Source: Marinomonas primoryensis (lineage in GTDB: Bacteria > Pseudomonadota > Gammaproteobacteria > Pseudomonadales > Marinomonadaceae). Taken from it: 64,000 bases of DNA. The notes under the pieces were generated by a model. It was not told where the DNA came from. It worked only from the letters and a program-made list of their open reading frames with translations, and did not search any database. Position numbers and translations under genes: made by a program. The DNA lies in NCBI RefSeq assembly GCF_013372285.1, contig NZ_CP054301.1:544001-608000 (forward strand). The letters run 5' to 3'. Shown here piece by piece: positions 25,981 through 35,557 of this stretch. Position 1 is the stretch's first letter. Each line of letters opens with the position of its first letter.

Positions 25981-26186
25981 TTCTTTTATGTGATCAAACA
26001 ACGATGTACTTCGACACGATCACCAACCTCAGTCGTCGCTTTCTTTTTTCATATAAGCGGTCTAACTGTGTGTGTTCGGTGATTAATTAACGTTGCTTTT
26101 CTTATCCTTGTTTTCTCCTCACGTTCAATTTACTCTGTTTTCAATATTTTATTCTCACTTCCATTGTTAGATAAAGGAACCATCCT

Positions 26187-27209
26187 ATGCAGCATGGCAC
26201 TCATTCCGCTTCACTCTCTTCTCCTCTTTCTGTGAAAGTGATGCGCGGCGGTATTGTTGAAAGTGAACATAATATCAAGGCGGTTGTTGTTTCAAGCGAC
26301 GGTGCGGTGGTGGAATCTTGGGGGGATGTCGATGCGTTGGTTTACCCGCGTAGTGCAATAAAAGCCATGCAAGCACTCGCTTTTATTGAGATGGGTGGAG
26401 CCGAGAAATTTTCTTTTAGCGACGAAGAAATTGCCATCTGTTGTGCGTCTCATAATGGCGAGCCTGAGCATGTTGCCACGGTGCAAAGTATGTTGGATAA
26501 ACTTACCTCCTTTGAAACGGACTTTGAATGTGGCTGTCATTGGCCGATGCGTGTCGAGTCAGGTTATGTGCTAGCAGGGGAAGGGAGAAAACCAAATCAA
26601 TTGCATAATAATTGCTCTGGCAAACATGCAGGAATGCTGGGGCTAGCCAAATTGCTTGATGTGCCATCGCAGGGTTACATTGGTATTGATCATCCTGTCC
26701 AGCAGAAAATTTCAGATACCATGGCTCAGATGTGCGAGTACGATTACAGCACAGCGCCTTGGTCGCCAGATGGTTGCTCCGCTCCAACATGGGCGATGCC
26801 ATTGACGAATCTTGCCTTAGCGTTTGCCAAGTTTGCGAGTCCTGAAGGCTTATCAGCAGAACGACAACAAGCCTGTAAAACCTTATATGACGCCGTGGTG
26901 AAGCATCCTTTTATGGTGGCGGGAACCGAGCGTTATTGCACAGACATGATGAGGGTATTGCAGCAACGCGTATTCCTTAAAGTTGGGGCAGAAGGTGTTT
27001 ATATTGCTGCGATTCCTGAGCTAAAACTTGCCATTGCGTTAAAGTGTGATGATGGCGCAGTACGAGCGGCTGAGTCTGTCATGACAGCCTTATTGGACCA
27101 TGTTGGCATTACGTCTTTTGTTGCGGATGACATTATGCAGGGTTATCGCTCAGTCACCTTAAAGAATTGGGAAAAGCGCACAACCGGCGCGATTGTTTGT
27201 CAAATCTGA
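26187..27209 (+). CDS. Asparaginase of the PF06089 (AnsA-like, non-classical) family
   Basis: A 340-residue soluble protein. VKVMRGGIVESEHNIKAVVV, VYPRSAIKAMQALAFIEMGGAE, ICCASHNGEPEHV, HNNCSGKHAGMLGLA and DGCSAPTWAMPL are the conserved blocks of the thermolabile Rhizobium etli-type L-asparaginase family, including its Ser, Lys and Cys active-site positions. It should release ammonia from asparagine, although substrate range in this family is not well established. AAGGAACC precedes the ATG. It is close to the next gene, but no functional link is evident. Confidence 0.87.
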   Translation: MQHGTHSASLSSPLSVKVMRGGIVESEHNIKAVVVSSDGAVVESWGDVDALVYPRSAIKAMQALAFIEMGGAEKFSFSDEEIAICCASHNGEPEHVATVQSMLDKLTSFETDFECGCHWPMRVESGYVLAGEGRKPNQLHNNCSGKHAGMLGLAKLLDVPSQGYIGIDHPVQQKISDTMAQMCEYDYSTAPWSPDGCSAPTWAMPLTNLALAFAKFASPEGLSAERQQACKTLYDAVVKHPFMVAGTERYCTDMMRVLQQRVFLKVGAEGVYIAAIPELKLAIALKCDDGAVRAAESVMTALLDHVGITSFVADDIMQGYRSVTLKNWEKRTTGAIVCQI

Positions 27210-27242
27210 TTTGTTAAACCTCCAATGAGGTGTCACACAACC

Positions 27243-28454
27243 ATGATCGAACTTAAATACACCAAAGACCTTGCTCGCCTTCGTCGCCTGGCTTTGTCGT
27301 CGCAAGGCTTGTTACAGACGAGTCCGTTTGGTAGCGGCTTGGCTGGCGCACGTAAGGCAGTGAGTTATTTAGGTTACGTTCAGATCGATACTATTTCTGT
27401 GGTGGAGCGGGCACATCACCATGTGCTTCATTCTAGAGTGCCCAAGTTTGACCCTTCGATGATAAATAAGATGTTGATTGAGGGCGATATTTTCGAATAT
27501 TGGTCTCACGCGGCGGCGTTTCTTCCTATTGATGACTTTCGTTTTTCCCTACCTTATAAGCACGCGATTAAAAGTGGTCAAACTCATTGGAATAAAAATC
27601 CTGATAGAAAACTGATGGCGGAGCTATTAGAGCGAATTCGTACGGAAGGACCGTTGCGTTCCCGAGACGTCGAAACCAAAGTCAGTAATCGCGCAGGCTG
27701 GTGGGACTGGAAACCAGCTAAAAAGGCGCTGGAACAGTTGTTCATGGAAGGTGATCTAATGGTGAAGGATCGCGTTGGCTTTCAAAAAAACTACGATTTA
27801 ACCGAGCGAGTTTTCCCCTCTTCCACCAACGTAACCATGCCGAGTATGGAAGAATTTGTCACGCATATGGTCGATCAACAGCTTCGTTGTCATGGGGCTG
27901 TATCACTGAAAGGGTTAACCTATTTACGCCGCAATACAGCGCTGCGTAACGCAGTGAAGTCTTTGGTTAACGAGCGTTTAGCGCAAGGCGTGTTAGAGCA
28001 AGTTCAGCTTAGTAGTGGTGAGGTGTATTTCATAGAAACGGGTGCGCTTGAGCGTCGCCTGCCAAATTTGAGCAACCGCCTGCATATTTTGTCACCATTC
28101 GATAACAGCGTCATTCAGCGTGATCGGCTCAAGCATCTATTTCAATATGATTACCAGATCGAATGTTATGTGCCAGAAGCCAAGAGGAAATATGGCTACT
28201 TTTCCTTACCGCTGCTTTTTCGGGGCGAATTCATTGGACGAATGGATTGCAAGGCTCATCGAAAAGAGCGCCGCTTAGAAATCAAATTTTTGTATCTAGA
28301 CACACAGGGCTTGGATGATGATTTGGTGATTCACTCCTTTGTCGAAGCCATTAAAACATTCAGTCAATTCCAACAATGTGATTCGGTGACCTTGACTGCG
28401 GTGAACCCTAAGCGTTTAACGCTCTCTTTGCAGAGTCGGTTAAACGCCATATAA
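27243..28454 (+). CDS. YcaQ-family winged-helix DNA glycosylase-like protein
   Basis: A protein of 403 residues from the ATG at 27243, with GAGGT 12 nt upstream; an ATG at 27225 would add six residues without a ribosome-binding site. ARLRRLALSSQGL, YLGYVQIDTISVVERAHHHVLHSRVP and FEYWSHAAAFLP are the N-terminal blocks of the HTH_42 (YcaQ) family. The YcaQ-specific QXQ catalytic motif corresponds to YVQIDT. E. coli YcaQ removes interstrand crosslinks and alkylated bases. It follows the asparaginase gene by 33 bp. Confidence 0.82.
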   Translation: MIELKYTKDLARLRRLALSSQGLLQTSPFGSGLAGARKAVSYLGYVQIDTISVVERAHHHVLHSRVPKFDPSMINKMLIEGDIFEYWSHAAAFLPIDDFRFSLPYKHAIKSGQTHWNKNPDRKLMAELLERIRTEGPLRSRDVETKVSNRAGWWDWKPAKKALEQLFMEGDLMVKDRVGFQKNYDLTERVFPSSTNVTMPSMEEFVTHMVDQQLRCHGAVSLKGLTYLRRNTALRNAVKSLVNERLAQGVLEQVQLSSGEVYFIETGALERRLPNLSNRLHILSPFDNSVIQRDRLKHLFQYDYQIECYVPEAKRKYGYFSLPLLFRGEFIGRMDCKAHRKERRLEIKFLYLDTQGLDDDLVIHSFVEAIKTFSQFQQCDSVTLTAVNPKRLTLSLQSRLNAI

Positions 28455-28491
28455 ATGGCTGGATTTCCAACTGTTTGATCTTGTTATGACG

Positions 28492-29898
28492 CTATAGGTT
28501 ATGCAATCGACGGCGGTAGAAAAGCCCGGCAATCACTAACGCTAGCATCAAACCGAATTCGGCGATCAAGACGGTGGCGATGGCCGTTTGGTGGCTTTGC
28601 GTCATCTCGAAGGTTTGGTAAAGAATGGTGCCAAGTAATGCCGAACCAAACCCAAATGCGGCTTGCTGAACCGTGGTAAGCATGGCGCTGCTGGCTCCCG
28701 CGTCTTTTTTAGAGACTTCTGATAAGCCAATCCGAAAGAAACTCCCGACGATGAAAGCTTGCCCAACACCAATAAAAAAGGTGGTCGGTAATAATGTGGT
28801 GACGCCGATATTGGGCCAGAAATGGTAGAAGGTCCATGCCAAGGTAAGTAACGCGGGCATTTGTAATGCACAGCCTAAAAATAGTGTATTAAGCTTACCA
28901 ATTCGATCCGAAATTCTGGCGCTGTAAAGGGAGCCGATAAAAAAGGACAGACCCAGCATAATGAAAGCGTTGCCTGATTCTAATGGAGATTTCCCTAAAC
29001 CAGACTGAAACGTAAGGGCGACCGAAAACATAAAACCGCTCCAACTGGAAAACATCAGAACCGCTAAAATAATGCCGAATTGAATGGAATGCAGACGCAG
29101 CAAGCGCGGTGGCATTAATGGAAAACGGCCATTCTTTTCTTTTTGGAGTTCAACTTTCCACAGTAAATACAAAAGAGGAATAACGCACACAAGCATGGTT
29201 AAGAAAGGCCATGACCAATGATATTCTGGCCCTAAGGCGACAGGAATCAATAAACAAAGCAATGCCGCTGCGAGCACGAATGTTCCTGTCCAATCTACAT
29301 TGGCAGGGTGCTCTGATCGACTTTCTGGTACCCAAATACGCGCACAGATAAGAATACCGATGCACACGGGAATGTTGATCAAAAACACACTGCGCCAACC
29401 CAAGCCTGCCACATCAGCCGAGACTAAAAAGCCCCCTAAAACTTGCCCAAGCACAAACGCCAATCCACCCACGGCGCCGTAAGAGCCAATCGCAAAAGAG
29501 TGACGTTTACCCGTTAATGTAACGTGAATGGTGGCGAGAATTTGCGGCACTATCATGGCCGCGCCAACACCTTGCGCGACCCGAGCGATAAGTAGTCCAG
29601 TAATGGAAGAGGACAAACCACAGGCCAGTGACGCAATGCCAAATACCCAGACGCCCATGATGAATAAACGTCGACGCCCGAAGTTATCGCCTAAACGTCC
29701 GCCCATTGCCAAGCACACGGCAAAGCCAACACCATACGCTGCGACCATCAATTCTAGTTGAAGGTGACTGGCATCCAATGATTCTGCAATAGAAGCCAGC
29801 GCCACATTGACAATGGAAAAATCGATTAAGGGCAGTAGTTGCCCCGCCATTAGTATGATCAGCCCAGCTCGACTCAGTGTTTTTGTTTCTGTGTCCAT
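28492..29898 (-). CDS. MFS exporter, DHA2 (14-helix) family
   Basis: A 468-residue drug:H+ antiporter-type protein with about 14 membrane helices. The first helix carries LPLIDFSIVNVALASIAESL, motif A is GGRLGDNFGRRRLF, and motif C-like GGLAFVLGQVLGGFLV follows. It has no adjacent membrane-fusion or outer-membrane partner, so it probably works alone at the inner membrane. The substrate is unknown. It is convergent with the YcaQ-like gene. Confidence 0.88.
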   Translation of the reverse strand: MDTETKTLSRAGLIILMAGQLLPLIDFSIVNVALASIAESLDASHLQLELMVAAYGVGFAVCLAMGGRLGDNFGRRRLFIMGVWVFGIASLACGLSSSITGLLIARVAQGVGAAMIVPQILATIHVTLTGKRHSFAIGSYGAVGGLAFVLGQVLGGFLVSADVAGLGWRSVFLINIPVCIGILICARIWVPESRSEHPANVDWTGTFVLAAALLCLLIPVALGPEYHWSWPFLTMLVCVIPLLYLLWKVELQKEKNGRFPLMPPRLLRLHSIQFGIILAVLMFSSWSGFMFSVALTFQSGLGKSPLESGNAFIMLGLSFFIGSLYSARISDRIGKLNTLFLGCALQMPALLTLAWTFYHFWPNIGVTTLLPTTFFIGVGQAFIVGSFFRIGLSEVSKKDAGASSAMLTTVQQAAFGFGSALLGTILYQTFEMTQSHQTAIATVLIAEFGLMLALVIAGLFYRRRLHNL

Positions 29899-30083
29899 TG
29901 TATTGAAGCGCTCTTATTTGTCTGTTTAATGGCGACAGTATGTTGAATAAATTAAACAGGTACCAGCGTCTCTTTCCCCTAGCCGCAGCATCACGGCCTT
30001 TTAGGCGATACTTACTGATTCTTTCCTTATTGATTTGAAACGTCACCACTCATCCACCTAATAAACTCATGGCGTCGTGTTGA

Positions 30084-30548
30084 TCATTCGTCTAGGTTAA
30101 TTTGGGTGGTGGTTTTTACTGTTCGAAGCGAAACAGAGGTTTGGAATTTTCGAATGTTAGTGTCTGTGTGGATCACTCGATCTACAAACCGCTCATAAGC
30201 TTGAATGTCTGGCACGATGACGATCATCATAAAATCGTAACTACCGGTTATTTGATAACAATGCCTCACTTCTGTGGCATTGCTGATGGACCGTTTAAAG
30301 TCATCGTATATTTCTTTACGGTCACGTTCCATTTCTACCGATACCAATAAGGTCAACTTATTGCCGGTTAGCTCAGGGTTCACCAAGGAAACGTCTCCGA
30401 CAATAATGTTGTTATCTCTGAGTCGCTTTACTCTTTTATGGCAAGCTGGTGGCGACAAACCAACCTCTTCGGCCAAATCAATATTTGCGATACGGTTGTT
30501 GCGCTGGAGGATGGTTAAAATTTTCCGGTCTAAGTTGTCTATTTCCAT
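30084..30548 (-). CDS. Lrp/AsnC family transcriptional regulator
   Basis: A 154-residue protein. Residues 1-60 are the AsnC helix-turn-helix (NLDRKILTILQRNNRIANIDLAEEVGLSPPACHKRVKRLRD). Residues about 70-150 are the RAM ligand domain, with YQITGSYDFMMIVIVPD and TVKTTTQI. It is divergent from the Gate-domain membrane protein gene 148 bp away, which is its most likely target, possibly an amino-acid or peptide exporter or importer. Confidence 0.9.
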   Translation of the reverse strand: MEIDNLDRKILTILQRNNRIANIDLAEEVGLSPPACHKRVKRLRDNNIIVGDVSLVNPELTGNKLTLLVSVEMERDRKEIYDDFKRSISNATEVRHCYQITGSYDFMMIVIVPDIQAYERFVDRVIHTDTNIRKFQTSVSLRTVKTTTQINLDE

Positions 30549-30696
30549 AAATTTCTCAAAATTAATGCTTTTAGATATAAAATTTCTTATAAAAAGAGGT
30601 TTTAGAAATAATAATATCTTTTTTTGATTGTATTAATAGGCATATTTTTTGATATACACATAAGATTCGTTACATTATTTTCTTTGGAATAAGACG

Positions 30697-31677
30697 ATGC
30701 ATAAACAAATAATGGTGTTGGTTGGGCTTTTATTGAATGGTCTGTGGAAAGAGATTCTTAACGTCACATGGACGCTTTATAAAATCATGATCCCGATGAT
30801 TATTATCATCAAAATCATAGAAGAATTCGGCGGCATCGTGTTACTGAGCCAATGGCTGAGCCCTGTTATGTCGTTGGTAGGTTTGCCCAGTGAAATGGGC
30901 TTAGTATGGGCGACCACAATCGTGACCAATATGTACGCTGGGCTGGTGGTGTTTATGAGCATGGACACGGATTTAACCGTGGCCCAAGTGTCCGTTCTGG
31001 GGATTTTATTATTGCTCGCGCATTCGTTGCCTTTAGAAGCCGCTGTCGCTAAAAAAGCAGGCGTTGGGATCGTGGTGACGCTGGTTATTCGTCTTGGTGG
31101 CAGTTTATTAATGGGCTGGATTTTTCATAAAATTTACCAAAGCGGGGATTTGTTAAATACGCCGGCCGACATCGTTTGGCGCCATGCTCCAACCAGTGAC
31201 CCAAGCTATCTTGCCTGGGCAATGGATCAGCTTCAAAGCCTAGTGATGATCTTTGTTGTGATTGCCGTGCTGATTACTTTTCTGCGTATTTTAAAACTGT
31301 TGGGTATCGAAAAGCTCATGGGGATTTTACTTAAGCCCATTTTGTCGATGCTTGGCATCAGTCGTGAAGCCACGAATTTGGCTATCGTTGGCATCACACT
31401 CGGTGTTTCTTTTGGTGGCGGTTTGCTGATTAATGAAGCGAAACGAGGCCACATTTCGCCAAGGGATATTTTTGTCGCCATGATGCTGCTCAATCTACTT
31501 CACAGTCTGATTGAAGACACATTACTGGTTCTTCTGATCGGCGCAAACTTCACCACGATATTTTGGGGGAGGATTGTATTTTCTATCGTGGTCATTGGTA
31601 TTTTAGTGTTTACTATCAACCGAATAGATGAAAAAACCTGCCGTAAATATTTGTATAAAAAGATCAGTGATTCCTAG
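30697..31677 (+). CDS. Nucleoside-recognition (Gate) domain membrane protein
   Basis: A 326-residue protein with about eight membrane helices. Two Gate-domain (PF07670) repeats are visible, one around WTLYKIMIPMIIIIKIIEEFGG and the other around MIFVVIAVLITFLRILKLLGIEKLMG. Relatives include YjiG/YjiH and spore maturation proteins SpmA/SpmB, none with a firm transport activity. The divergent Lrp gene suggests control by an amino acid. GGA 8 nt upstream supports the start. Confidence 0.75.
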   Translation: MHKQIMVLVGLLLNGLWKEILNVTWTLYKIMIPMIIIIKIIEEFGGIVLLSQWLSPVMSLVGLPSEMGLVWATTIVTNMYAGLVVFMSMDTDLTVAQVSVLGILLLLAHSLPLEAAVAKKAGVGIVVTLVIRLGGSLLMGWIFHKIYQSGDLLNTPADIVWRHAPTSDPSYLAWAMDQLQSLVMIFVVIAVLITFLRILKLLGIEKLMGILLKPILSMLGISREATNLAIVGITLGVSFGGGLLINEAKRGHISPRDIFVAMMLLNLLHSLIEDTLLVLLIGANFTTIFWGRIVFSIVVIGILVFTINRIDEKTCRKYLYKKISDS

Positions 31678-32012
31678 TGGGCTTTTCCGTATTTTTCTAA
31701 GAACAAATAGGATTTACGCCTCCGGCGGCGCAGCATTGCTGTCTAACAAAAGCTTAAAACTAAAAGGCCGCCTAAGCCTCGTCATGTGCGAAGCACAGAT
31801 AAAACCTCTGCTGAATTTGTATCGCCAACAATGGCGGGACTTAGTGGGGGAGTTGTAGTTTTGGCTTTAACAAAAACCACTACCTCAATTTGCTGTCTGG
31901 TTAACATAAGTGGCGTTTCGATGAGATTGGCGGCAGTTTCGAAGTATTGCTTTGTAAACCATGTAGTCGGTCTATATACCCCTCCCCTCGAAGATAAGGG
32001 GAGAGGACTGGT
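31678..32012. other. Intergenic stretch without a recognisable gene
   Basis: About 335 bp of mixed composition between the Gate-domain gene and the FMN dehydrogenase gene. Two short open frames are present but have no family features and no ribosome-binding site. The left part has GC-rich runs around 31720-31735 and the right end holds a strong hairpin. Confidence 0.5.
31980..32006 (-). terminator. GC-rich hairpin at the 3' end of the FMN dehydrogenase gene
   Basis: CCCTCCCCT and AGGGGAGAGG pair over nine positions with one bulged A and an 8-nt loop, six bases beyond the stop of the minus-strand gene. There is no U tract, so it may act as a transcript end stabiliser or a weak terminator. Confidence 0.5.
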
Positions 32013-33161
32013 CTAAGACCGAAACCGCAGGTTTTCTCTATTGAGCTGATCAATCGATGTTTTGCCCATGAGTTTCATATCGCGTTCGAGTTCGGCTTTC
32101 ATCAAACCTAGGGCACGTTCTACGCCGGGTTGTCCGGCGGCGGCGAGTGGATATAAGTACATGCGGCCGATGCCGACGGCTTTTGCCCCAAGAGATAAGG
32201 CTTTGAGTACGTGGGTGCCGCGTTGTACGCCGCTATCAAAGATCACATCTATTTCATCGCCCACTTCATCGACGATTTCCGCCAGTTGGTCAAATGAGCT
32301 GCGAGAGCCATCAAGCTGACGTCCGCCATGGTTGGAAATGACCACGCCAGTGCAGCCAATTTCGACCGCTTTGCGTGCGTCTTCTCGGCTCATGATGCCT
32401 TTTAAACAGAATTGTCCGTCCCAGAATTTCACCATTTCCGCCACGTCGTCCCAGTTCATTGAAGGGTCGAGCATGTTGGTAAAGTAATCGCCAATGGAGG
32501 TGGCTCCGTTGCCCATGTCTACGTGTTTATCAAGCTGAGGCAGGCTAAATGGTTCGTGCGTGACGTAGTTAATGCCCCACATGGGTTTTAGAACAAATTG
32601 CAACATGCCTTTTAAATTCAATTTAAAGGGAATGGAAAAACCGGTGCGAAGGTCTCGTTCTCGGTTGCCACCGGTGATCGAATCGACGGTTAACATCATC
32701 ACTTGTACGCCGGAATCTTTGGCCCGTTGCATCATGGCGCGGTTCAATTCGCGGTCTTTATGAAAGTAAAACTGATACACCTGAGGCGTGGTGGTTTGCT
32801 TGGCGATTTCTTCCATACTGACGGTGCCAAGGGACGATACACCAAACATGGTGCCGTACTTTTCGGCAGCATTGGCAACGGCTCTTTCGCCATCGTGGTG
32901 GAATAAACGTTGTAATGCGGTGGGTGAGCAATAGACGGGAAGACTAAGTTTTTGCCCCATGACGGTGACAGACAGGTCAACGTCTTTTACGCCTGTCAGA
33001 ACGCTTGGTACTAGGTCGCAGGTTTCGAACGCGGCGGTGTTGCGGCGATAGGTCGATTCATCGTCAGAGCCGCCATCAATGTAGTTAAAAATCGGACTGG
33101 GTAAACGCTTTTTAGCCAGAATACGAAAATCGTGGAAGTTGTGGCAGTCTTTAAGACGCAT
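32013..33161 (-). CDS. FMN-dependent alpha-hydroxy-acid dehydrogenase (LldD-like)
   Basis: A 382-residue TIM-barrel enzyme oxidising an L-2-hydroxy acid. FNYIDGGSDDESTYRRN, SLPVYCSPTALQRLFHHDGE, YQFYFHKDR, LTVDSITGGNRERDLRTGF, LKGIMSREDARKAVEIGC and the catalytic SNHGGRQLDGS (His and Arg) are all present, followed by the FMN-phosphate site FDSGVQRGTHVLKALSLGA. Candidate substrates are L-lactate, mandelate or glycolate; the sequence does not decide. AAGGAG 8 nt upstream supports the start. It is divergent from a LysR gene that probably controls it. Confidence 0.9.
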   Translation of the reverse strand: MRLKDCHNFHDFRILAKKRLPSPIFNYIDGGSDDESTYRRNTAAFETCDLVPSVLTGVKDVDLSVTVMGQKLSLPVYCSPTALQRLFHHDGERAVANAAEKYGTMFGVSSLGTVSMEEIAKQTTTPQVYQFYFHKDRELNRAMMQRAKDSGVQVMMLTVDSITGGNRERDLRTGFSIPFKLNLKGMLQFVLKPMWGINYVTHEPFSLPQLDKHVDMGNGATSIGDYFTNMLDPSMNWDDVAEMVKFWDGQFCLKGIMSREDARKAVEIGCTGVVISNHGGRQLDGSRSSFDQLAEIVDEVGDEIDVIFDSGVQRGTHVLKALSLGAKAVGIGRMYLYPLAAAGQPGVERALGLMKAELERDMKLMGKTSIDQLNRENLRFRS

Positions 33162-33290
33162 GGATCTTGCTCCTTTTTAGTCGAGTCTATTTGTTATTCC
33201 TAATCATAGTCTTTGATTGATTTATAATAAATACGACATAAAATAATAAACTCTTTCTAAAAACGACGTAATAAAACAGGAGCAAGTGCT

Positions 33291-34190
33291 TTGAACGCTG
33301 CAGATTTAACGCTTTTTGTGAATGTCGCCGACGCAGGTTCGTTCAATAAAGCCGCGCAATACGCGGGTTTGTCGACGCCTGCACTGAGCAAGCGCATCAG
33401 TAAGCTAGAGCAAGATCTTGGTGTACAACTGATCCATCGCACGACAAGACGACTCAGCTTGACGGAAGCGGGCGAAAGTTTGTACGTTCATGCCAAAAAT
33501 ATAGAAGGCCAAGTGAGTGATGCCGTCGCTTCGGTGTCGGCGTTTAGCCAAGGCTTGAGTGGCAGTATTAACATTTCGGTTCCGACGATTTCAGGAGAAT
33601 TACTTTTAGCGGAAGCCATTGCGGAATTCTGTCAGCAATATCCGAACATCACCGTCGATATGCGCCTTGAAAATGACTTTGTGGATTTGGTGGAAGAAGG
33701 GCTCGATCTTGCGATTCGCACCGGCAAGCTTGAAGATTCGAGCATGATTGCCAAGCCTTTGATTCAATCTAATTGGGTGGTTTGCTGCTCACCGAGCTAT
33801 CTTAAAAAACATGGCGACGTTTCAAGTCTAGACGCACTAAAAGACCATAACTGTTTGGCTTATACCTACCAAGCGCAAGGGTCTTTTGATTGGCGTTTTA
33901 CAAAAAATAGCATTGAAGAAAGCGTTCGTATTAGCGGCAGTTTTGCGACCAATAACGCCCAAGCTTTACGCAAAGCCGCTTTGTCGGGCTTTGGTATCGT
34001 CTATGTCCCGCGTTGTTGTGTTTATGAAGATTTGCAACAGGGCAAACTGGTCGCTATTTTGCCGGAGTTTCAGCCTCGACGGCTTGGGGTTTACGCTATT
34101 TACCCTTTTACTAAATATTTGCCAGAGAAGTTAAAGTTACTGATAGAGCACATTAAACAGGCTTACCAGGATAAGAAAGAATATTTTTAA
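33291..34190 (+). CDS. LysR-family transcriptional regulator
   Basis: A 299-residue regulator starting with a TTG codon (LNAADLTLFVNVADAGSFNKAAQYAGLSTPALSKRISKLEQDLGVQLIHRTTRRLSLTEAGE is summarised here as a standard N-terminal helix-turn-helix over residues 1-62). The AGGAGC preceding it supports the start. The effector domain carries SGSINISVPTISGELLLAEAIAEF and the DLAIRTGKLEDSSMIAKPL block typical of the AaeR/DmlR-like clade. It is 129 bp from the divergent FMN dehydrogenase gene, its likely target. Confidence 0.88.
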   Translation: MNAADLTLFVNVADAGSFNKAAQYAGLSTPALSKRISKLEQDLGVQLIHRTTRRLSLTEAGESLYVHAKNIEGQVSDAVASVSAFSQGLSGSINISVPTISGELLLAEAIAEFCQQYPNITVDMRLENDFVDLVEEGLDLAIRTGKLEDSSMIAKPLIQSNWVVCCSPSYLKKHGDVSSLDALKDHNCLAYTYQAQGSFDWRFTKNSIEESVRISGSFATNNAQALRKAALSGFGIVYVPRCCVYEDLQQGKLVAILPEFQPRRLGVYAIYPFTKYLPEKLKLLIEHIKQAYQDKKEYF

Positions 34191-34279
34191 CAGGGTCTCT
34201 TGAATGAGAGGACTTTTCATTTAATTGTTTTGTCATTATTCTTGCTGTCTATTTAATCGCTTTTACGATGGAAATGCTT

Positions 34280-34522
34280 ATGTCGGGTCAAGGTTCTGGA
34301 GGCAATGTACTTGCCGCACTTTGTAGTGTTTTTGTTCCTGGATTAGGTCAGTTGGTTCAGGGGCGTATTTTTATGGCGCTGTTCTTTTTTGTAACGGTCT
34401 TTGTGAGCTATGCATTAGGGGCAACGGTGATTCTGTTCTTTATGTGGTTGATTGGCGGTATATTGCACCTTTGGTCAATTATTGATGCTGCGCGCTTTTC
34501 TAGATTGCGCACGGTTTTATAA
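34280..34522 (+). CDS. Small two-helix membrane protein, function unknown
   Basis: A protein of 80 residues from the ATG at 34280 (GGA 8 nt upstream; an ATG four codons earlier has none). SGQGSGGNVLAALCSVFVPGLGQLVQGR is followed by hydrophobic segments at about 30-50 and 53-70. The PGLGQL-QGR motif resembles TM2-like small membrane proteins found widely in proteobacteria, with no known role. Confidence 0.7.
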   Translation: MSGQGSGGNVLAALCSVFVPGLGQLVQGRIFMALFFFVTVFVSYALGATVILFFMWLIGGILHLWSIIDAARFSRLRTVL

Positions 34523-34575
34523 TAAGATAACCAGGTAAATGACTAAGAAAGGAAAAAAGAACAGGTAGCCAAAGA

Positions 34576-35553
34576 CTACCTGTTGAGTTGCTTTTTATTC
34601 GCGCAGTTTTGAGAGATGTCACCATTGAGTGCATTGATCAGGTTGTCTACGGCGCAGGTTACCATTTTAAGCCGCGTTTCTGTGGTCGCAGAGCCAATAT
34701 GTGGAAACAGTACCGCGTTGTCTAGTTTGCAAAGAGGAGAGCTGGCCGGTAACGGTTCCACTTCAAATACGTCTAGCCCTGCGGCGCGAATGGTGCCATT
34801 GATTAAGGCTTCGACAAGAGCGGCTTCATCGATCACTTTGCCACGAGAGCCGTTGATGAAAATGGCGCTTTCTTTCATCATAGCGAATTCTTTGGCTCCG
34901 ATGAGACGTTCTGTTTGAGGCGTTAATGGCGTCATCACACAGATAAAATCAGATGTTTTAAGCAGTGACTCTATGTCCATATAAGTGGCATTGAGTTCTT
35001 TTTCTGCGTCCAAATTACGACTGCGGTTACTGTATTGAATCTTCATGTCAAAACCAAAATGCCCACGTTTGGCGATGGCGTAACCAATGCGACCCATGCC
35101 AATGATGCCAAGGGTTTTACCATGTACATCCGTGCCGTAAAGCGCCTCGCCTACGTTGCTGGTCCAGCGGCCTTCTCGCACCATGGTTGATAATTCGACA
35201 GCGCGACGAGCCGTACACATAATGAGTGTGAAAAGCGTGTCGGCGGTTGTTTCGTTCAGTACACCCGGTGTGTGCATTAAGGGGATGCTACGCTCGGTTA
35301 GGTAATTCAAGTCGTATAGATCTGTACCGACGGAAATCGTCGATGCGGCTTTTAGCTTAGGGGCAAGGCTTAAAAATTCTGAACTCATATTCGTGCTGGT
35401 GCCTATTAAGCCTTCCGCGTCGGCAAGGGCGGCGATAAAGGCGTCTTTATTTTCTTCGTTGATGCCATTGAAGAAAGTGATATCAAATTGGTTATCTAGT
35501 CGTTGGCGCTCTTGTGCTGGAATGTCTCGGTATAAAATTACTTTTTTCTTCAT
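34576..35553 (-). CDS. 2-hydroxyacid dehydrogenase, KguD/GhrB-like (2-ketogluconate or its 6-phosphate reductase)
   Basis: A 325-residue NAD(P)H-dependent reductase. It follows E. coli GhrB closely: KAASTISVGTDLYDLNYLTER, LMHTPGVLNETTADTLFTLIM, YGTDVHGKTLGIIGMGRIGYAIAKRGHFGF (Rossmann GxGxxG), FINGSRGKVIDEAALVEALINGTIRAAGLDVFE with the catalytic Arg and Glu, and the catalytic His in FPHIGSATTETR. Pseudomonas KguD, which reduces 2-ketogluconate-6-phosphate to 6-phosphogluconate, belongs to the same family, and the KguK-like kinase gene lies 4 bp upstream. That context favours KguD activity. Confidence 0.88.
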   Translation of the reverse strand: MKKKVILYRDIPAQERQRLDNQFDITFFNGINEENKDAFIAALADAEGLIGTSTNMSSEFLSLAPKLKAASTISVGTDLYDLNYLTERSIPLMHTPGVLNETTADTLFTLIMCTARRAVELSTMVREGRWTSNVGEALYGTDVHGKTLGIIGMGRIGYAIAKRGHFGFDMKIQYSNRSRNLDAEKELNATYMDIESLLKTSDFICVMTPLTPQTERLIGAKEFAMMKESAIFINGSRGKVIDEAALVEALINGTIRAAGLDVFEVEPLPASSPLCKLDNAVLFPHIGSATTETRLKMVTCAVDNLINALNGDISQNCANKKQLNR

Positions 35554-35557
35554 CCTA

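Noticed and set aside
31628-32016. Two overlapping short frames after the Gate-domain gene
   Set aside because: No family features and no start signals; one overlaps the end of the real gene and the other the 3' hairpin.
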